Shown: in pieces, positions 51,478 through 59,622 of the stretch
Layout of the letters: each line of letters begins with the position of its first letter
Position numbering within the stretch: the first letter of the stretch is position 1
Assembly (NCBI RefSeq): GCF_000813725.1
Contig: NZ_JWLD01000084.1
Location: forward strand, 1-59,639
Length of the DNA: 59,639 nucleotides
Direction: 5' to 3'
Origin: Leisingera sp. ANG-Vp
GTDB lineage: Bacteria; Pseudomonadota; Alphaproteobacteria; Rhodobacterales; Rhodobacteraceae
Translations under genes and position numbers: made by a program
Notes under the pieces: model-generated
Seen by the model: the letters and a program-made list of their open reading frames with translations, nothing else
What the model was told of the DNA's origin: nothing
Database searches by the model: none

Positions 51478-51549
51478 GTGGGTCGCTTTTCCTGCAGTCC
51501 GGGTGAACGAAAGCGGGCGCCTCCGGGATGGAGACGCCCGGGATCCGGA

Positions 51550-52695
51550 TCAGCCCTTTGCGGTGCGGATCGATTTGTCCTTGTCGTAGAAGGGCATCTC
51601 TTCGGCGGTGGCGGCGATTTCGGTGCCGTCGCTGTTGCGGACGGTCAGCTCGGTGCCCGGCTTGGCGCAGGCCACCGGCATCCGCGCGATGCCCACGTTG
51701 TGCTTGTTCACGTCGGAGTACATGCCGTAGGTGACCACGCCGACCTTTTCGCCGTTTTGCAGCAGGTCCGCGCCTTCATCCGCCGGGGTGGTGCCCTCCA
51801 GCATGACGCCGTAGATCTTGAACCGCTCCTTGCCTTCGGCAGCATAGTGGTTCTCGGCACCGATGAAGCCGGTTTTGCCCGGGGAGACGGTGAACTCGAG
51901 GCCCAGCTCCCACAGCGTGTCGCCGCAGGTCTCATCGTCGAACGGATAGGTCTCGGAGTTGTCGCCCGGGTAGAACAGCAGGTAGCTTTCGGTGCGCAGC
52001 AGGTCGAGGGTGGAGAACTGCACCGGCACGATGCCCATGTCCTTGCCCTTGTCCAGGATGCTGTCCCAGACGTGTACTGCATCTTTGGCCTGGCAGAAGA
52101 TCTCATAACCGCGCTCGCCGGTATAACCGGTGCGCGAGATCATTACCGGGCAGCCGAACAGCTTGGTCTGGATGATGCCGAAGTAAGCCAGATCGCGGAT
52201 GCCGGGCACGTATTCAGCCAGGAAATCTACTGCAACCGGCCCCTGCAGCGACATATCGTGCAGGTTGTCGTCGAAGATCACCGAGCAGTTCTTGCCGGCT
52301 GCAACCGTGTTCAACTGCTCCATACCGGTGCCGGTGCCATGCACAACCATCCAGCTGTTCACTGACAGGCGGTAGATGATGCAGTCGTCCACGAACTTGC
52401 CCTGGTCATTCAGGATCGAGGCATAGGTGGAGCGGCCCGGCATGATCTTTTCGACGTTGCGGGTGGTGACCCGGTCGATGACCTGCGCGGCGTGCTCGCC
52501 CACGACGTGGACTTTCTTCAGGCCGGAAACATCCATCAGGCCTGCTTTGGTGCGGATCGCCTCATAGTCGGCTTTGGCGCGCTCCGGGGTGTGGTCATAG
52601 AACCAGGCGGTTCCCATACCGTTCCAATCTTCCAGCTCGCCGCCGATTTCCCTGTGGCGCTGCGCCAGTGCTGAAGTCCGCCAGATGATGGCCAT
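51550..52695 (-). CDS. dmmD: DmmD, aminomethyltransferase (GcvT)-like protein of the dimethylamine monooxygenase operon
   Basis: 381 aa starting [19 protein letters not shown] GcvT-fold, tetrahydrofolate-binding protein: [34 protein letters not shown] and the C-terminal [14 protein letters not shown]. It is proposed to capture the formaldehyde or methylene unit released by DmmABC on tetrahydrofolate. The in-frame ATG at 52725 lacks a better ribosome site; GGGAGAAACGCAA precedes 52695. First gene of the operon. Confidence 0.88.
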   Translation of the reverse strand: MAIIWRTSALAQRHREIGGELEDWNGMGTAWFYDHTPERAKADYEAIRTKAGLMDVSGLKKVHVVGEHAAQVIDRVTTRNVEKIMPGRSTYASILNDQGKFVDDCIIYRLSVNSWMVVHGTGTGMEQLNTVAAGKNCSVIFDDNLHDMSLQGPVAVDFLAEYVPGIRDLAYFGIIQTKLFGCPVMISRTGYTGERGYEIFCQAKDAVHVWDSILDKGKDMGIVPVQFSTLDLLRTESYLLFYPGDNSETYPFDDETCGDTLWELGLEFTVSPGKTGFIGAENHYAAEGKERFKIYGVMLEGTTPADEGADLLQNGEKVGVVTYGMYSDVNKHNVGIARMPVACAKPGTELTVRNSDGTEIAATAEEMPFYDKDKSIRTAKG

Positions 52696-52710
52696 TTTGC
52701 GTTTCTCCCT

Positions 52711-52726
52711 ATTGGTGCGGACCAAA
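52711..52726. promoter_or_regulatory. Palindromic operator, dmmD site 1 (ATTGGT-N4-ACCAAA)
   Basis: ATTGGTGCGGACCAAA is the counterpart of tmm site 1, 16 bases upstream of the dmmD start. Confidence 0.7.
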
Positions 52727-52743
52727 ATTCTTGATTTGGTTCC

Positions 52744-52759
52744 ATTGGTCTGGTCCAGT
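52744..52759. promoter_or_regulatory. Palindromic operator, dmmD site 2 (ATTGGT-N4-TCCAGT)
   Basis: ATTGGTCTGGTCCAGT corresponds to tmm site 2; the spacing from site 1 (33 bp centre to centre) is nearly the same as at tmm (32 bp), and GATTTGGTTCCATTGG between them matches TATTTGGTTCATTTGG at tmm. Confidence 0.6.
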
Positions 52760-53151
52760 TAGCCAAGAGAGGGGGCTGGATGTCAATGATTATTCCTAAC
52801 AGGAAAAATATTTCGCTTAAAATGCCGATTTCGAACGGGTTTGCGGCATGAATTGGCCTGAAACGGTCTTTCTTGGCTGTTTTCTTCTGGTTGCGACAGC
52901 TGCGGATCAACCCGTTTCGGCTGAGAATCAGGCGCGGAGGTGCCGGAGATTCGCGTGATTCCGTCGCAAAACCGCAGCTCTGTCATGGGTTTGACGCTGA
53001 CGAGCCCGGGCCGCTGTCGTCTGGAACCGGTTCAAGCCAAAGCGGGCTAAGTCCTTGGATGTTCGTGGCTTACCAGGCTTCAAAAGCGACAAAATACACA
53101 TGCAGATGCGGCGGAAGTTTCCCTGCAAGTGAACAAATTTTCACATGAAGA

Positions 53152-53224
53152 TTGACAGCTCAGCCCCCGGGGAACCAATAATAAAGGAAAATAATATTCC
53201 CAAGAGGCAAAAAATGCCCGGGAA
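53152..53224 (+). promoter_or_regulatory. Possible amt promoter and leader hairpin
   Basis: TTGACA at 53152-53157 with AATAAT 19 bases later is a plausible sigma-70 promoter. Downstream the inverted repeat TTCCC-N4-GGCA-AAAAA-TGCC-C-GGGAA (53197-53224) lies just before the ribosome-binding site of amt. Confidence 0.4.
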
Positions 53225-53248
53225 CACTGCCAACAGGAGGGCAAAACA

Positions 53249-54622
53249 TTGGATGGAAATCTGAACGCGTTAACAACGGTGTTCACCGAGTTCTACTACT
53301 GGGTGACCGTTGTCTTCATGTTCCTCATTCACGTGGGGTTCTGCATGTATGAGGTCGGCGCCAGCCGCCACCGCAACCACATGCACACACTTATGAAAAA
53401 CATCATGATCATTCCGCTGGTCACGGTGACTTTCTTCTTCTTCGGATGGTGGATCTACTGGGCGTTCCCCAGCTTCCCCTTCTTCGGAGGCCTGAACCAT
53501 GACGCCGGCGCGGCGAATCTGCCGTGGTCGCAGAACATGGGCACCAACCTTTCCGACCGGATCACCGGTGTGTTCTGGGCGGCGTTCCTGCTGTTTTCCT
53601 GGACTGCCGCCTCGATCGTGTCGGGTGCGGTGATCGAGCGCATCCGCTCGTCCGCCCTGTGGGTGCACGCGGTGATGATCGGCTCGGTGTTCTGGATCAT
53701 CGACGCGGCCTGGGGCTGGCATGCCGAAGGCTGGATGGTGAAATACCTGGGCTACCACGATGCTTATGCGTCCGGCGTGATCCACGCGATTGCCGGCGGT
53801 TATGCGCTGGGTGTGATCATGGTGCTGGGTCCGCGCCTGGGCAAGTTTGCCGCTGACGGCACTCCGCGCGATATCCCGCCGCATAACCCCTGGATGCTGA
53901 CCATCGGGATCTTCCTGATCTACTCGGGCTTCTGGGGCTTCTACGCCGCCTGCAACATCCCGGCGATCTCGCCCGAAGGAATCGGCGGTCTGATAACCGG
54001 CGAAACCTGGACGGCCACCAACATCTATCTGGCGCCCACCTCGCTGTCCGCGATCACCTTCAACTTCCTGATGTCGCTGTCCGGCGGTCTGATGGCAGCC
54101 TATGTGGTGTCCAAGGGCGATGCGTTCTGGACCTTCTCCGGCGGTCTGGCGGGCATCATCACCGCGTCCGCGGGCAACGATCTGTATCACCCGATCCAGG
54201 CGATGCTGGTTGGCGCAGTTGGCGTCGTGATCGTCTACAAGCTGCACTACTGGGTCGAGCGCACGTTCAAGATCGACGATGCGGTTGGTGCGGTTGCTGT
54301 GCACGGCTACTCCGGCATCGTGGGCCTGATCATCGCCGGCTTCCTGCTGTGGGGCGCACCGAGCTCGCCGTATGAAGGCTATGCTGCTGTGAACCCGGTT
54401 GGCCAGACCATCGGTGCGGTGATCATGTTCTTCGTGCTCGGCTTCCTGCCTGCCTTTGTGATCTCCAAGCTGCAGGCTGCTGCCGGCGTGCTGCGGATCC
54501 CGGAGGAGGTTGAACTGCAAGGCCTCGATTACGCTGAACACCATGCCTACGAAGACGCCAAGGCCGAAATCATTGCTGCGGACAAGGCAGCTGTGAACGG
54601 CAGCGGCGTCCCGGCTGAATAA
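53249..54622 (+). CDS. amt: Divergent Amt-family (methyl)ammonium transporter
   Basis: 457 aa from a TTG start (LDGNLNALTTVF read with Met), chosen because GGAGG is 8 bases in front and the nearby ATG at 53253 is out of frame. Eleven membrane segments. Family residues are kept: the D/H pair of the substrate site in YHDAYASGVIHAIAGG and the second pore His in VAVHGYSGIVGL. Other regions depart from standard AmtB. No GlnK gene is adjacent, which is unusual for Amt. Its place beside dmm/mgs/gmaS suggests methylammonium uptake or recapture. Confidence 0.88.
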   Translation: MDGNLNALTTVFTEFYYWVTVVFMFLIHVGFCMYEVGASRHRNHMHTLMKNIMIIPLVTVTFFFFGWWIYWAFPSFPFFGGLNHDAGAANLPWSQNMGTNLSDRITGVFWAAFLLFSWTAASIVSGAVIERIRSSALWVHAVMIGSVFWIIDAAWGWHAEGWMVKYLGYHDAYASGVIHAIAGGYALGVIMVLGPRLGKFAADGTPRDIPPHNPWMLTIGIFLIYSGFWGFYAACNIPAISPEGIGGLITGETWTATNIYLAPTSLSAITFNFLMSLSGGLMAAYVVSKGDAFWTFSGGLAGIITASAGNDLYHPIQAMLVGAVGVVIVYKLHYWVERTFKIDDAVGAVAVHGYSGIVGLIIAGFLLWGAPSSPYEGYAAVNPVGQTIGAVIMFFVLGFLPAFVISKLQAAAGVLRIPEEVELQGLDYAEHHAYEDAKAEIIAADKAAVNGSGVPAE

Positions 54623-54633
54623 GGAGAATTGGA

Positions 54634-54849
54634 ATGTCTACGATCGGATACGACAGCTGGGCTGTGGATCTGGCAGAAGTTGGGGCGGTCTACCCCTTCC
54701 AAGGATCAGAAGGAATCATGGTTGTCCTGGGGGTGGTCTTCTGGATTGCCTGGCACAGGATCCAGTTTGTCCGCGAGGGTGAGCATTTGGAGAAGGCCAA
54801 GCATATGGGGGACAAGGAGAAAATAAACTCCTTGCTCGAAAAATACTGA
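54634..54849 (+). CDS. Small single-span membrane protein (71 aa) coupled to amt
   Basis: Starts MSTIGYDSWAVDLAEVGAVY, with one hydrophobic helix (IMVVLGVVFWIAWHRIQF, residues about 28-45) and a charged C-terminal tail (EGEHLEKAKHMGDKEKINSL). AAGGAGAAT is 6 bases in front of the ATG. Lies 11 bases after amt and before a terminator, so it is co-transcribed with amt. No family recognised. A short frame in another phase (from 54629) is not protein-like. Confidence 0.8.
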   Translation: MSTIGYDSWAVDLAEVGAVYPFQGSEGIMVVLGVVFWIAWHRIQFVREGEHLEKAKHMGDKEKINSLLEKY

Positions 54850-54864
54850 CCCGGATCTAACCAG

Positions 54865-54893
54865 AGGCGCGCCGGACGGCGCGCCTTTTCTTT
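54865..54893 (+). terminator. Rho-independent terminator after amt and its small partner
   Basis: AGGCGCGCC-GGAC-GGCGCGCCT stem (9 bp) followed by TTTCTTTCC. Confidence 0.88.
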
Positions 54894-54922
54894 CCTTCAG
54901 GGGAAAATAAGTTTCATAAGAG

Positions 54923-54951
54923 TTGAACGGCAGATCGCAAACTGCTAGCCT
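54923..54951 (+). promoter_or_regulatory. Candidate promoter of mgsA
   Basis: TTGAAC at 54923 and TAGCCT at 54946 separated by 17 bases, 31 bases before the mgsA start and after the amt terminator. Weak -10 match. Confidence 0.35.
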
Positions 54952-54982
54952 TGATTCGAGATGAAAAGCAGGAGGCACACCC

Positions 54983-55879
54983 ATGTGCGGGATTGTCGGT
55001 CTTTTTCTGAAAGACAAATCACTAGAGCCAAAACTGGGCGATATGCTCACCGATATGCTCATCACCATGACGGACCGCGGTCCTGACAGTGCGGGCATTG
55101 CAATCTACGGATCCGAAGCGGACGGGCGCACCAAGCTGACCGTTCAGTCGGATGCGCCGGAGGAGGCCTTTGACGGGCTGGACGGCGCCCTGGCCGAAGC
55201 GCTGAGCAGCGATGTGTCGATCCGGGTGATCGATACCCATGCGGTGCTGGACGTGGCCGCGGGCAAGGCTGAAGAGGCGCGCAGCGCGCTGGCCGAACTG
55301 CGCCCCGGCATGCGTGTCATGAGCGCAGGCGACACCATTGAGATCTACAAGGAAGTGGGTCTGCCCGAGAAAGTCGCCGAGCGTTTCGACGTGCGCGGCA
55401 TGAGCGGCACCCACGGCATCGGCCACACCCGTATGGCCACCGAATCCGCCGTGACCACCGAGGGCGCACACCCGTTCTCGACCGGCTCGGACCAGTGCCT
55501 GGTGCACAATGGTTCGCTGTCCAACCACAACTCGCTGCGCCGCAAGCTGCGCCGCGACGGGGTGCGGATCGAAAGCCAGAACGACACCGAAGTCGGCGCG
55601 GCCTACCTGACCTGGAAGATGCAGAACGGCGCTACCCTGGGCGAGGCGCTGGAAGGCACCCTGGAAGACCTGGACGGCTTCTTCAACTTCGTGGTGGGCA
55701 CCAAGGACGGCTTTGGCGTGGTCCGCGACCCGATCGCCTGCAAGCCGGCCGTGATGGCGGAAACCGACCAGTATGTGGCCTTCGGTTCCGAATACCGCGC
55801 GCTGGTGAACCTGCCGGGCATCGAAGACGCCAAGGTCTGGGAGCCCGAACCCGCAACCGTTTACTTCTGGAACCACTAA
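54983..55879 (+). CDS. mgsA: N-methylglutamate synthase subunit A (class II glutamine amidotransferase-like)
   Basis: 298 aa. MCGIVGLFLKDKS places the N-terminal nucleophile Cys at position 2; MTDRGPDSAGIAIYG, HTRMATESAVTTEGAHPF and HNGSLSNHNSLRRKL are the Ntn amidotransferase blocks. In MgsABC it works with the FMN subunit to transfer the methylamino group (from gamma-glutamylmethylamide) onto 2-oxoglutarate, giving N-methylglutamate. CAGGAGGCAC precedes the start. mgsB starts 1 base after its stop codon. Confidence 0.9.
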   Translation: MCGIVGLFLKDKSLEPKLGDMLTDMLITMTDRGPDSAGIAIYGSEADGRTKLTVQSDAPEEAFDGLDGALAEALSSDVSIRVIDTHAVLDVAAGKAEEARSALAELRPGMRVMSAGDTIEIYKEVGLPEKVAERFDVRGMSGTHGIGHTRMATESAVTTEGAHPFSTGSDQCLVHNGSLSNHNSLRRKLRRDGVRIESQNDTEVGAAYLTWKMQNGATLGEALEGTLEDLDGFFNFVVGTKDGFGVVRDPIACKPAVMAETDQYVAFGSEYRALVNLPGIEDAKVWEPEPATVYFWNH

Positions 55880-55880
55880 G

Positions 55881-56564
55881 ATGCAGACATACGATCTTGA
55901 AGCAAATGGCCTGCGCGGTCTGAATTCGACCCTGCAGGAGCAGAATGGCGGTACCAACAAGACCGCCTGGGAAGTCGTGAACCCCAAAGGCAGCCATGCG
56001 ATCGCCGTGGGCCTGGACTCGCCGATTGACGTGACCGTCAAAGGCTCCACCGGCTACTACTGCGCCGGCATGAACCAGCAGGCGACTGTGCGCGTCGAAG
56101 GCTCGGTTGGCCCGGGTGTGGCGGAAAACATGATGTCCGGCCAGGTGATTGTCGAAGGCGACGCCAGCCAGTACGCCGGTGCCACCGGCCACGGCGGCCT
56201 GCTGGTCATCAAGGGCAATGCCTCCTCGCGCTGCGGCATCTCGATGAAGGGCATCGACATCGTCGTGCACGGCAACATCGGCCACATGTGCGCCTTCATG
56301 GCGCAGGCGGGCAACCTGGTTGTCTGCGGCGATGCCGGCGATGCGCTGGGCGACAGCTGCTACGAGGCGCGCCTGTTCGTGCGCGGCTCGGTTAAAAGCC
56401 TCGGCGCAGACTGCATCGAGAAAGAGATGCGGCCTGAGCACATCGAGATCCTCAAGGATCTGCTGGAACGTGCAGGCTCCGACGCCAAGCCGGAAGAGTT
56501 CAAGCGCTACGGCTCGGCCCGCCAGCTTTACAACTTCGACGTCGACAACGCGCAAGCGTACTAA
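55881..56564 (+). CDS. mgsB: N-methylglutamate synthase subunit B (glutamate synthase GXGXG-domain protein)
   Basis: 227 aa, single-stranded beta-helix repeats of the GltB C-terminal type: KGSTGYYCAGMNQQATVRVE, GGLLVIKGNASSRCGISMKG and GNLVVCGDAGDALGDS. Part of the MgsABC complex; the corresponding domain in glutamate synthase has a structural role. Followed by mgsC after 17 bases. Confidence 0.9.
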   Translation: MQTYDLEANGLRGLNSTLQEQNGGTNKTAWEVVNPKGSHAIAVGLDSPIDVTVKGSTGYYCAGMNQQATVRVEGSVGPGVAENMMSGQVIVEGDASQYAGATGHGGLLVIKGNASSRCGISMKGIDIVVHGNIGHMCAFMAQAGNLVVCGDAGDALGDSCYEARLFVRGSVKSLGADCIEKEMRPEHIEILKDLLERAGSDAKPEEFKRYGSARQLYNFDVDNAQAY

Positions 56565-56581
56565 GGACAGGATCAAAAGGC

Positions 56582-57913
56582 ATGGATAACAAGAACATCC
56601 CCCGTACCGAGCCGATCCAGTCGGCGACTTTCACCAACCCGATCAACGCGGAAATCCGCCGCGCGGCTGCCACCGGGATCTACGATATCCGCGGCGGCGG
56701 CGCCAAGCGCCGGGTCCCGCACTTCGATGACCTGCTGTTCCTCGGCGCCTCGGTCTCACGCTACCCACTGGAAGGCTACCGCGAGAAATGCGAGACCAAG
56801 GTGACCCTTGGCACCCGTTTCGCCAAAAAGCCGATTGAGCTGGACATCCCGGTCACCATCGCCGGCATGAGCTTTGGCGCACTGTCGGGTCCTGCAAAAG
56901 AGGCCCTGGGCCGCGGTGCATCCGCAGCCGGCACCTCGACCACCACCGGTGACGGCGGCATGACCCCGGAAGAGCGCGGCCACTCCTCGAAACTGGTCTA
57001 CCAGTACCTTCCGTCCCGTTACGGCATGAACCCGGATGACCTGCGTAAAGCGGACGCCATCGAAGTTGTGGTCGGCCAGGGCGCCAAGCCCGGCGGCGGC
57101 GGCATGCTGCTTGGCCAGAAGATCTCGGACCGGGTTGCAGAGATGCGCTGCCTGCCGAAAGGCATCGACCAGCGCTCCGCCTGCCGCCACCCGGACTGGA
57201 CCGGCCCGGATGACTTGGAAATCAAGATCCTGGAGCTGCGCGAAATCACCGATTGGCAGGTGCCGATCTATGTGAAGGTGGGCGGCACCCGTCCCTATTA
57301 CGACACCGCCCTGGCGGTGAAGGCCGGCGCCGACGTTGTGGTTCTGGACGGTATGCAGGGCGGCACCGCCGCAACCCAGGATGTGTTCATCGAGCATGTC
57401 GGCCTGCCGACCCTGGCCTGTATCCGCCCGGCTGTGCAGGCGCTGCAGGATCTGGGCGTGCACCGTGAAGTGCAGCTGATCGTCTCCGGCGGCATCCGCA
57501 CCGGTGCGGACGTGGCCAAGGCAATGGCGCTGGGCGCTGACGCTGTGGCCATCGGCACCGCGGCACTGATTGCGCTGGGCGACAACGACCCGAAATGGGA
57601 GAGCGAGTACCAGAAGCTGGGCACCACTACGGGCGCCTATGACGACTGGCACGAAGGTCTGGACCCGGCGGGCATCACCACCCAGGACGCCGAGCTGATG
57701 AAGCGCGTCGATCCGGTCGATGCCGGCCGCCGCCTGCGCAACTACCTCAAGGTGATGACCCTGGAAGCCCAGACCATTGCCCGCGCCTGCGGTCACAACC
57801 ACCTGCACAACCTCGAGCCCGAGGACCTGTGCGCCCTGACCATGGAGGCCGCCGCCATGGCGCGCGTGCCGCTGGCCGGCACCGACTGGTACCCGGGCAA
57901 GGCAGGGTTCTGA
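56582..57913 (+). CDS. mgsC: N-methylglutamate synthase subunit C (FMN glutamate synthase-like)
   Basis: 443 aa, the FMN/iron-sulfur catalytic part of glutamate synthase: TIAGMSFGALSGPAKEALGR, GQGAKPGGGGMLLGQKISD, VDGMQGGTAATQDVFIEHVG (seen as LDGMQGGTAATQDVF) and LIVSGGIRTGADVAKAMALG. It adds the amine to 2-oxoglutarate. A terminator-like hairpin lies between it and gmaS. Confidence 0.92.
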   Translation: MDNKNIPRTEPIQSATFTNPINAEIRRAAATGIYDIRGGGAKRRVPHFDDLLFLGASVSRYPLEGYREKCETKVTLGTRFAKKPIELDIPVTIAGMSFGALSGPAKEALGRGASAAGTSTTTGDGGMTPEERGHSSKLVYQYLPSRYGMNPDDLRKADAIEVVVGQGAKPGGGGMLLGQKISDRVAEMRCLPKGIDQRSACRHPDWTGPDDLEIKILELREITDWQVPIYVKVGGTRPYYDTALAVKAGADVVVLDGMQGGTAATQDVFIEHVGLPTLACIRPAVQALQDLGVHREVQLIVSGGIRTGADVAKAMALGADAVAIGTAALIALGDNDPKWESEYQKLGTTTGAYDDWHEGLDPAGITTQDAELMKRVDPVDAGRRLRNYLKVMTLEAQTIARACGHNHLHNLEPEDLCALTMEAAAMARVPLAGTDWYPGKAGF

Positions 57914-57922
57914 AGTTAAGCA

Positions 57923-57955
57923 GGGCGCGGCCGGCAACGGTCCGCGCCCATTTTC
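57923..57955 (+). terminator. Terminator-like hairpin between mgsC and gmaS
   Basis: GGGCGCGG / CCGCGCCC perfect 8-bp stem, 11-base loop, followed by ATTTTCG. It may set the ratio of gmaS to mgsABC transcript. Confidence 0.6.
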
Positions 57956-57988
57956 GAAATACGTTCAACAGGGAAAGGAAGTAGGACC

Positions 57989-59320
57989 ATGACGACAGAT
58001 CTGGCTGCTTTCGCAAAAGAAAAAGGCGTTAAGTACTTCATGATCTCCTTCACCGACTTGTTCGGTGGCCAGCGCGCCAAACTGGTGCCGGCGCAGGCGA
58101 TCGCGGATATGCAGGAAGACGGGGCCGGCTTTGCCGGTTTTGCCACCTGGCTTGACCTCACCCCGGCGCACCCGGACATGCTGGCGGTGCCGGATCCCTC
58201 TTCGGTGATCCAGCTGCCGTGGAAGCCGGAGGTCGCCTGGGTGGCGGCTGACTGCGTCATGGAGGGCGAAGACGTGGCCCAGGCGCCGCGCAACGTGCTG
58301 CGCCGCCTGATCAAGGAGGCCGCGGACGAAGGCCTGCATGTGAAGACCGGCATCGAAGCCGAATTCTTCCTGCTGACCCCGGATGGGGAGGAAATCTCCG
58401 ACCCCTTCGATACCGCCGAGAAGCCTTGCTATGACCAGCAGGCGGTGATGCGCCGCTATGACGTGGTGCGCGAGATCTGCGACTACATGCTGGAACTGGG
58501 CTGGGGCCCGTATCAGAACGACCATGAGGACGCCAACGGCCAGTTTGAGATGAACTGGGAGTTCGACGACGCGCTGTCCACTGCTGACAAGCACAGCTTC
58601 TTCAAGTTCATGACCAAATCGGTGGCGGAAAAGCATGGCTACCGCGCAACCTTCATGCCGAAGCCGGTCGAGGGCCTCACCGGTAACGGCTGCCACGCCC
58701 ATATCTCGGTCTGGGACGCGCCGGGCGCCGACTCCCGCAACAACGTCTTTGCGGCTGACAAAGGCGAAGGCCAGATTGCCGAGCTGGGCCTGTCAGAGCA
58801 GGGCGGCTGGTTCCTGGGCGGCATCATGAAGCACGCCTCGGCCCTGGCGGCGATCACCAATCCGACGGTGAACTCCTACAAGCGCATCAACGCGCCGCGC
58901 ACCATGTCTGGCGCGACCTGGGCGCCGAACACCGTGACCTGGACCGGCAACAACCGCACCCACATGGTGCGCGTGCCCGGCCCCGGCCGGTTCGAGCTGC
59001 GCCTGCCTGACGGTGCGGTGAACCCCTACCTGCTGCAGGCGGTGATCATCGCCGCGGGCCTCTCCGGTGTCCGCTCCAAGGCCGACCCCGGCCCGCGCCA
59101 CGACATCGACATGTACGCCGAAGGCCACACCATCACCGATGCGCCGAAACTGCCGCTCAACATGCTGGATGCGCTGCGCTTCTACGACAAGGACGATGGT
59201 TTGAAGGCAATGATGGGCGAGGAATTCTCGGCCGCGTACCTCAAAATGAAGCAGCAGGAGTGGAACTCCTTCGTGAACCATTTCTCCCGCTGGGAGAAAG
59301 AGAACACGCTGGATATCTGA
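57989..59320 (+). CDS. gmaS: Gamma-glutamylmethylamide synthetase
   Basis: 443 aa, a glutamine-synthetase fold enzyme of the GlnT/GmaS group (starts MTTDLAAFAKEKGVKYFMIS). GIEAEFFLLTPDGEE and DHEDANGQFEMNWEFDDALS hold metal-binding acids; HAHISVW and NSYKRINAPRTMSGATWAPN are conserved blocks; NRTHMVRVPGPGRFELRLPD and PYLLQAVIIAAGLSG complete the active site. It joins glutamate and methylamine with ATP, the first step of the indirect methylamine pathway, and the product feeds MgsABC. AAAGGAAG precedes the start. Confidence 0.94.
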   Translation: MTTDLAAFAKEKGVKYFMISFTDLFGGQRAKLVPAQAIADMQEDGAGFAGFATWLDLTPAHPDMLAVPDPSSVIQLPWKPEVAWVAADCVMEGEDVAQAPRNVLRRLIKEAADEGLHVKTGIEAEFFLLTPDGEEISDPFDTAEKPCYDQQAVMRRYDVVREICDYMLELGWGPYQNDHEDANGQFEMNWEFDDALSTADKHSFFKFMTKSVAEKHGYRATFMPKPVEGLTGNGCHAHISVWDAPGADSRNNVFAADKGEGQIAELGLSEQGGWFLGGIMKHASALAAITNPTVNSYKRINAPRTMSGATWAPNTVTWTGNNRTHMVRVPGPGRFELRLPDGAVNPYLLQAVIIAAGLSGVRSKADPGPRHDIDMYAEGHTITDAPKLPLNMLDALRFYDKDDGLKAMMGEEFSAAYLKMKQQEWNSFVNHFSRWEKENTLDI

Positions 59321-59622
59321 GCCCTGCCTCTGATTCCCCCTGTTCAGCCCCCGTGCTGAACTTCGCACGGCCCGGGCATCGCCCGGGCCTCTTTTGTTTG
59401 CGGCAGGCTTTGCCGCATATGCGCCGTCTTCACCCGGGGTGAAATTCCGCCTGTTTCCGATCCGCGGCAGAAACAGCAAAATCCCCCTGTTTTTCAGGGA
59501 AAACCGCGCAAGAATGTGTTGACGTGCAGGAAAATTATTTAATTAATAGGAATATATCTTGCCTCGCGGGGATCATCAGCAGCGGGGCGTGACGCGGAAG
59601 TTATGGCAACAGGGAGAGGGCC
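59321..59622. other. Intergenic region after gmaS
   Basis: Apart from the terminator it is AT-rich near 59,530-59,570. A TTGACG at 59519 with AATTAA-type sequence about 17 bases later is a weak promoter candidate for the gene that starts at 59623. No regulatory palindrome of the tmm type was seen. Confidence 0.4.
59369..59398 (+). terminator. Rho-independent terminator of gmaS
   Basis: GGCCCGGGC-ATC-GCCCGGGCC (9-bp stem) followed by TCTTTTGTTT. Confidence 0.9.

Larger units (their letters stand above)
52696..53248. other. 553-bp divergent intergenic region dmmD-amt
   Basis: Holds the two dmmD palindromes close to dmmD, a possible amt promoter and leader hairpin close to amt, and about 350 bases in the middle (52,770-53,130) in which nothing was recognised. 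Confidence 0.45.

Noticed and set aside
52770-53130. Search for a sigma-54 promoter or NtrC site upstream of amt
   Set aside because: No TGGC-N7-TTGC type element at suitable spacing was found by eye.
54629-54826. Second short frame overlapping the 71-aa membrane protein
   Set aside because: Out of phase with the well-placed Shine-Dalgarno and has no membrane helix or conserved look.
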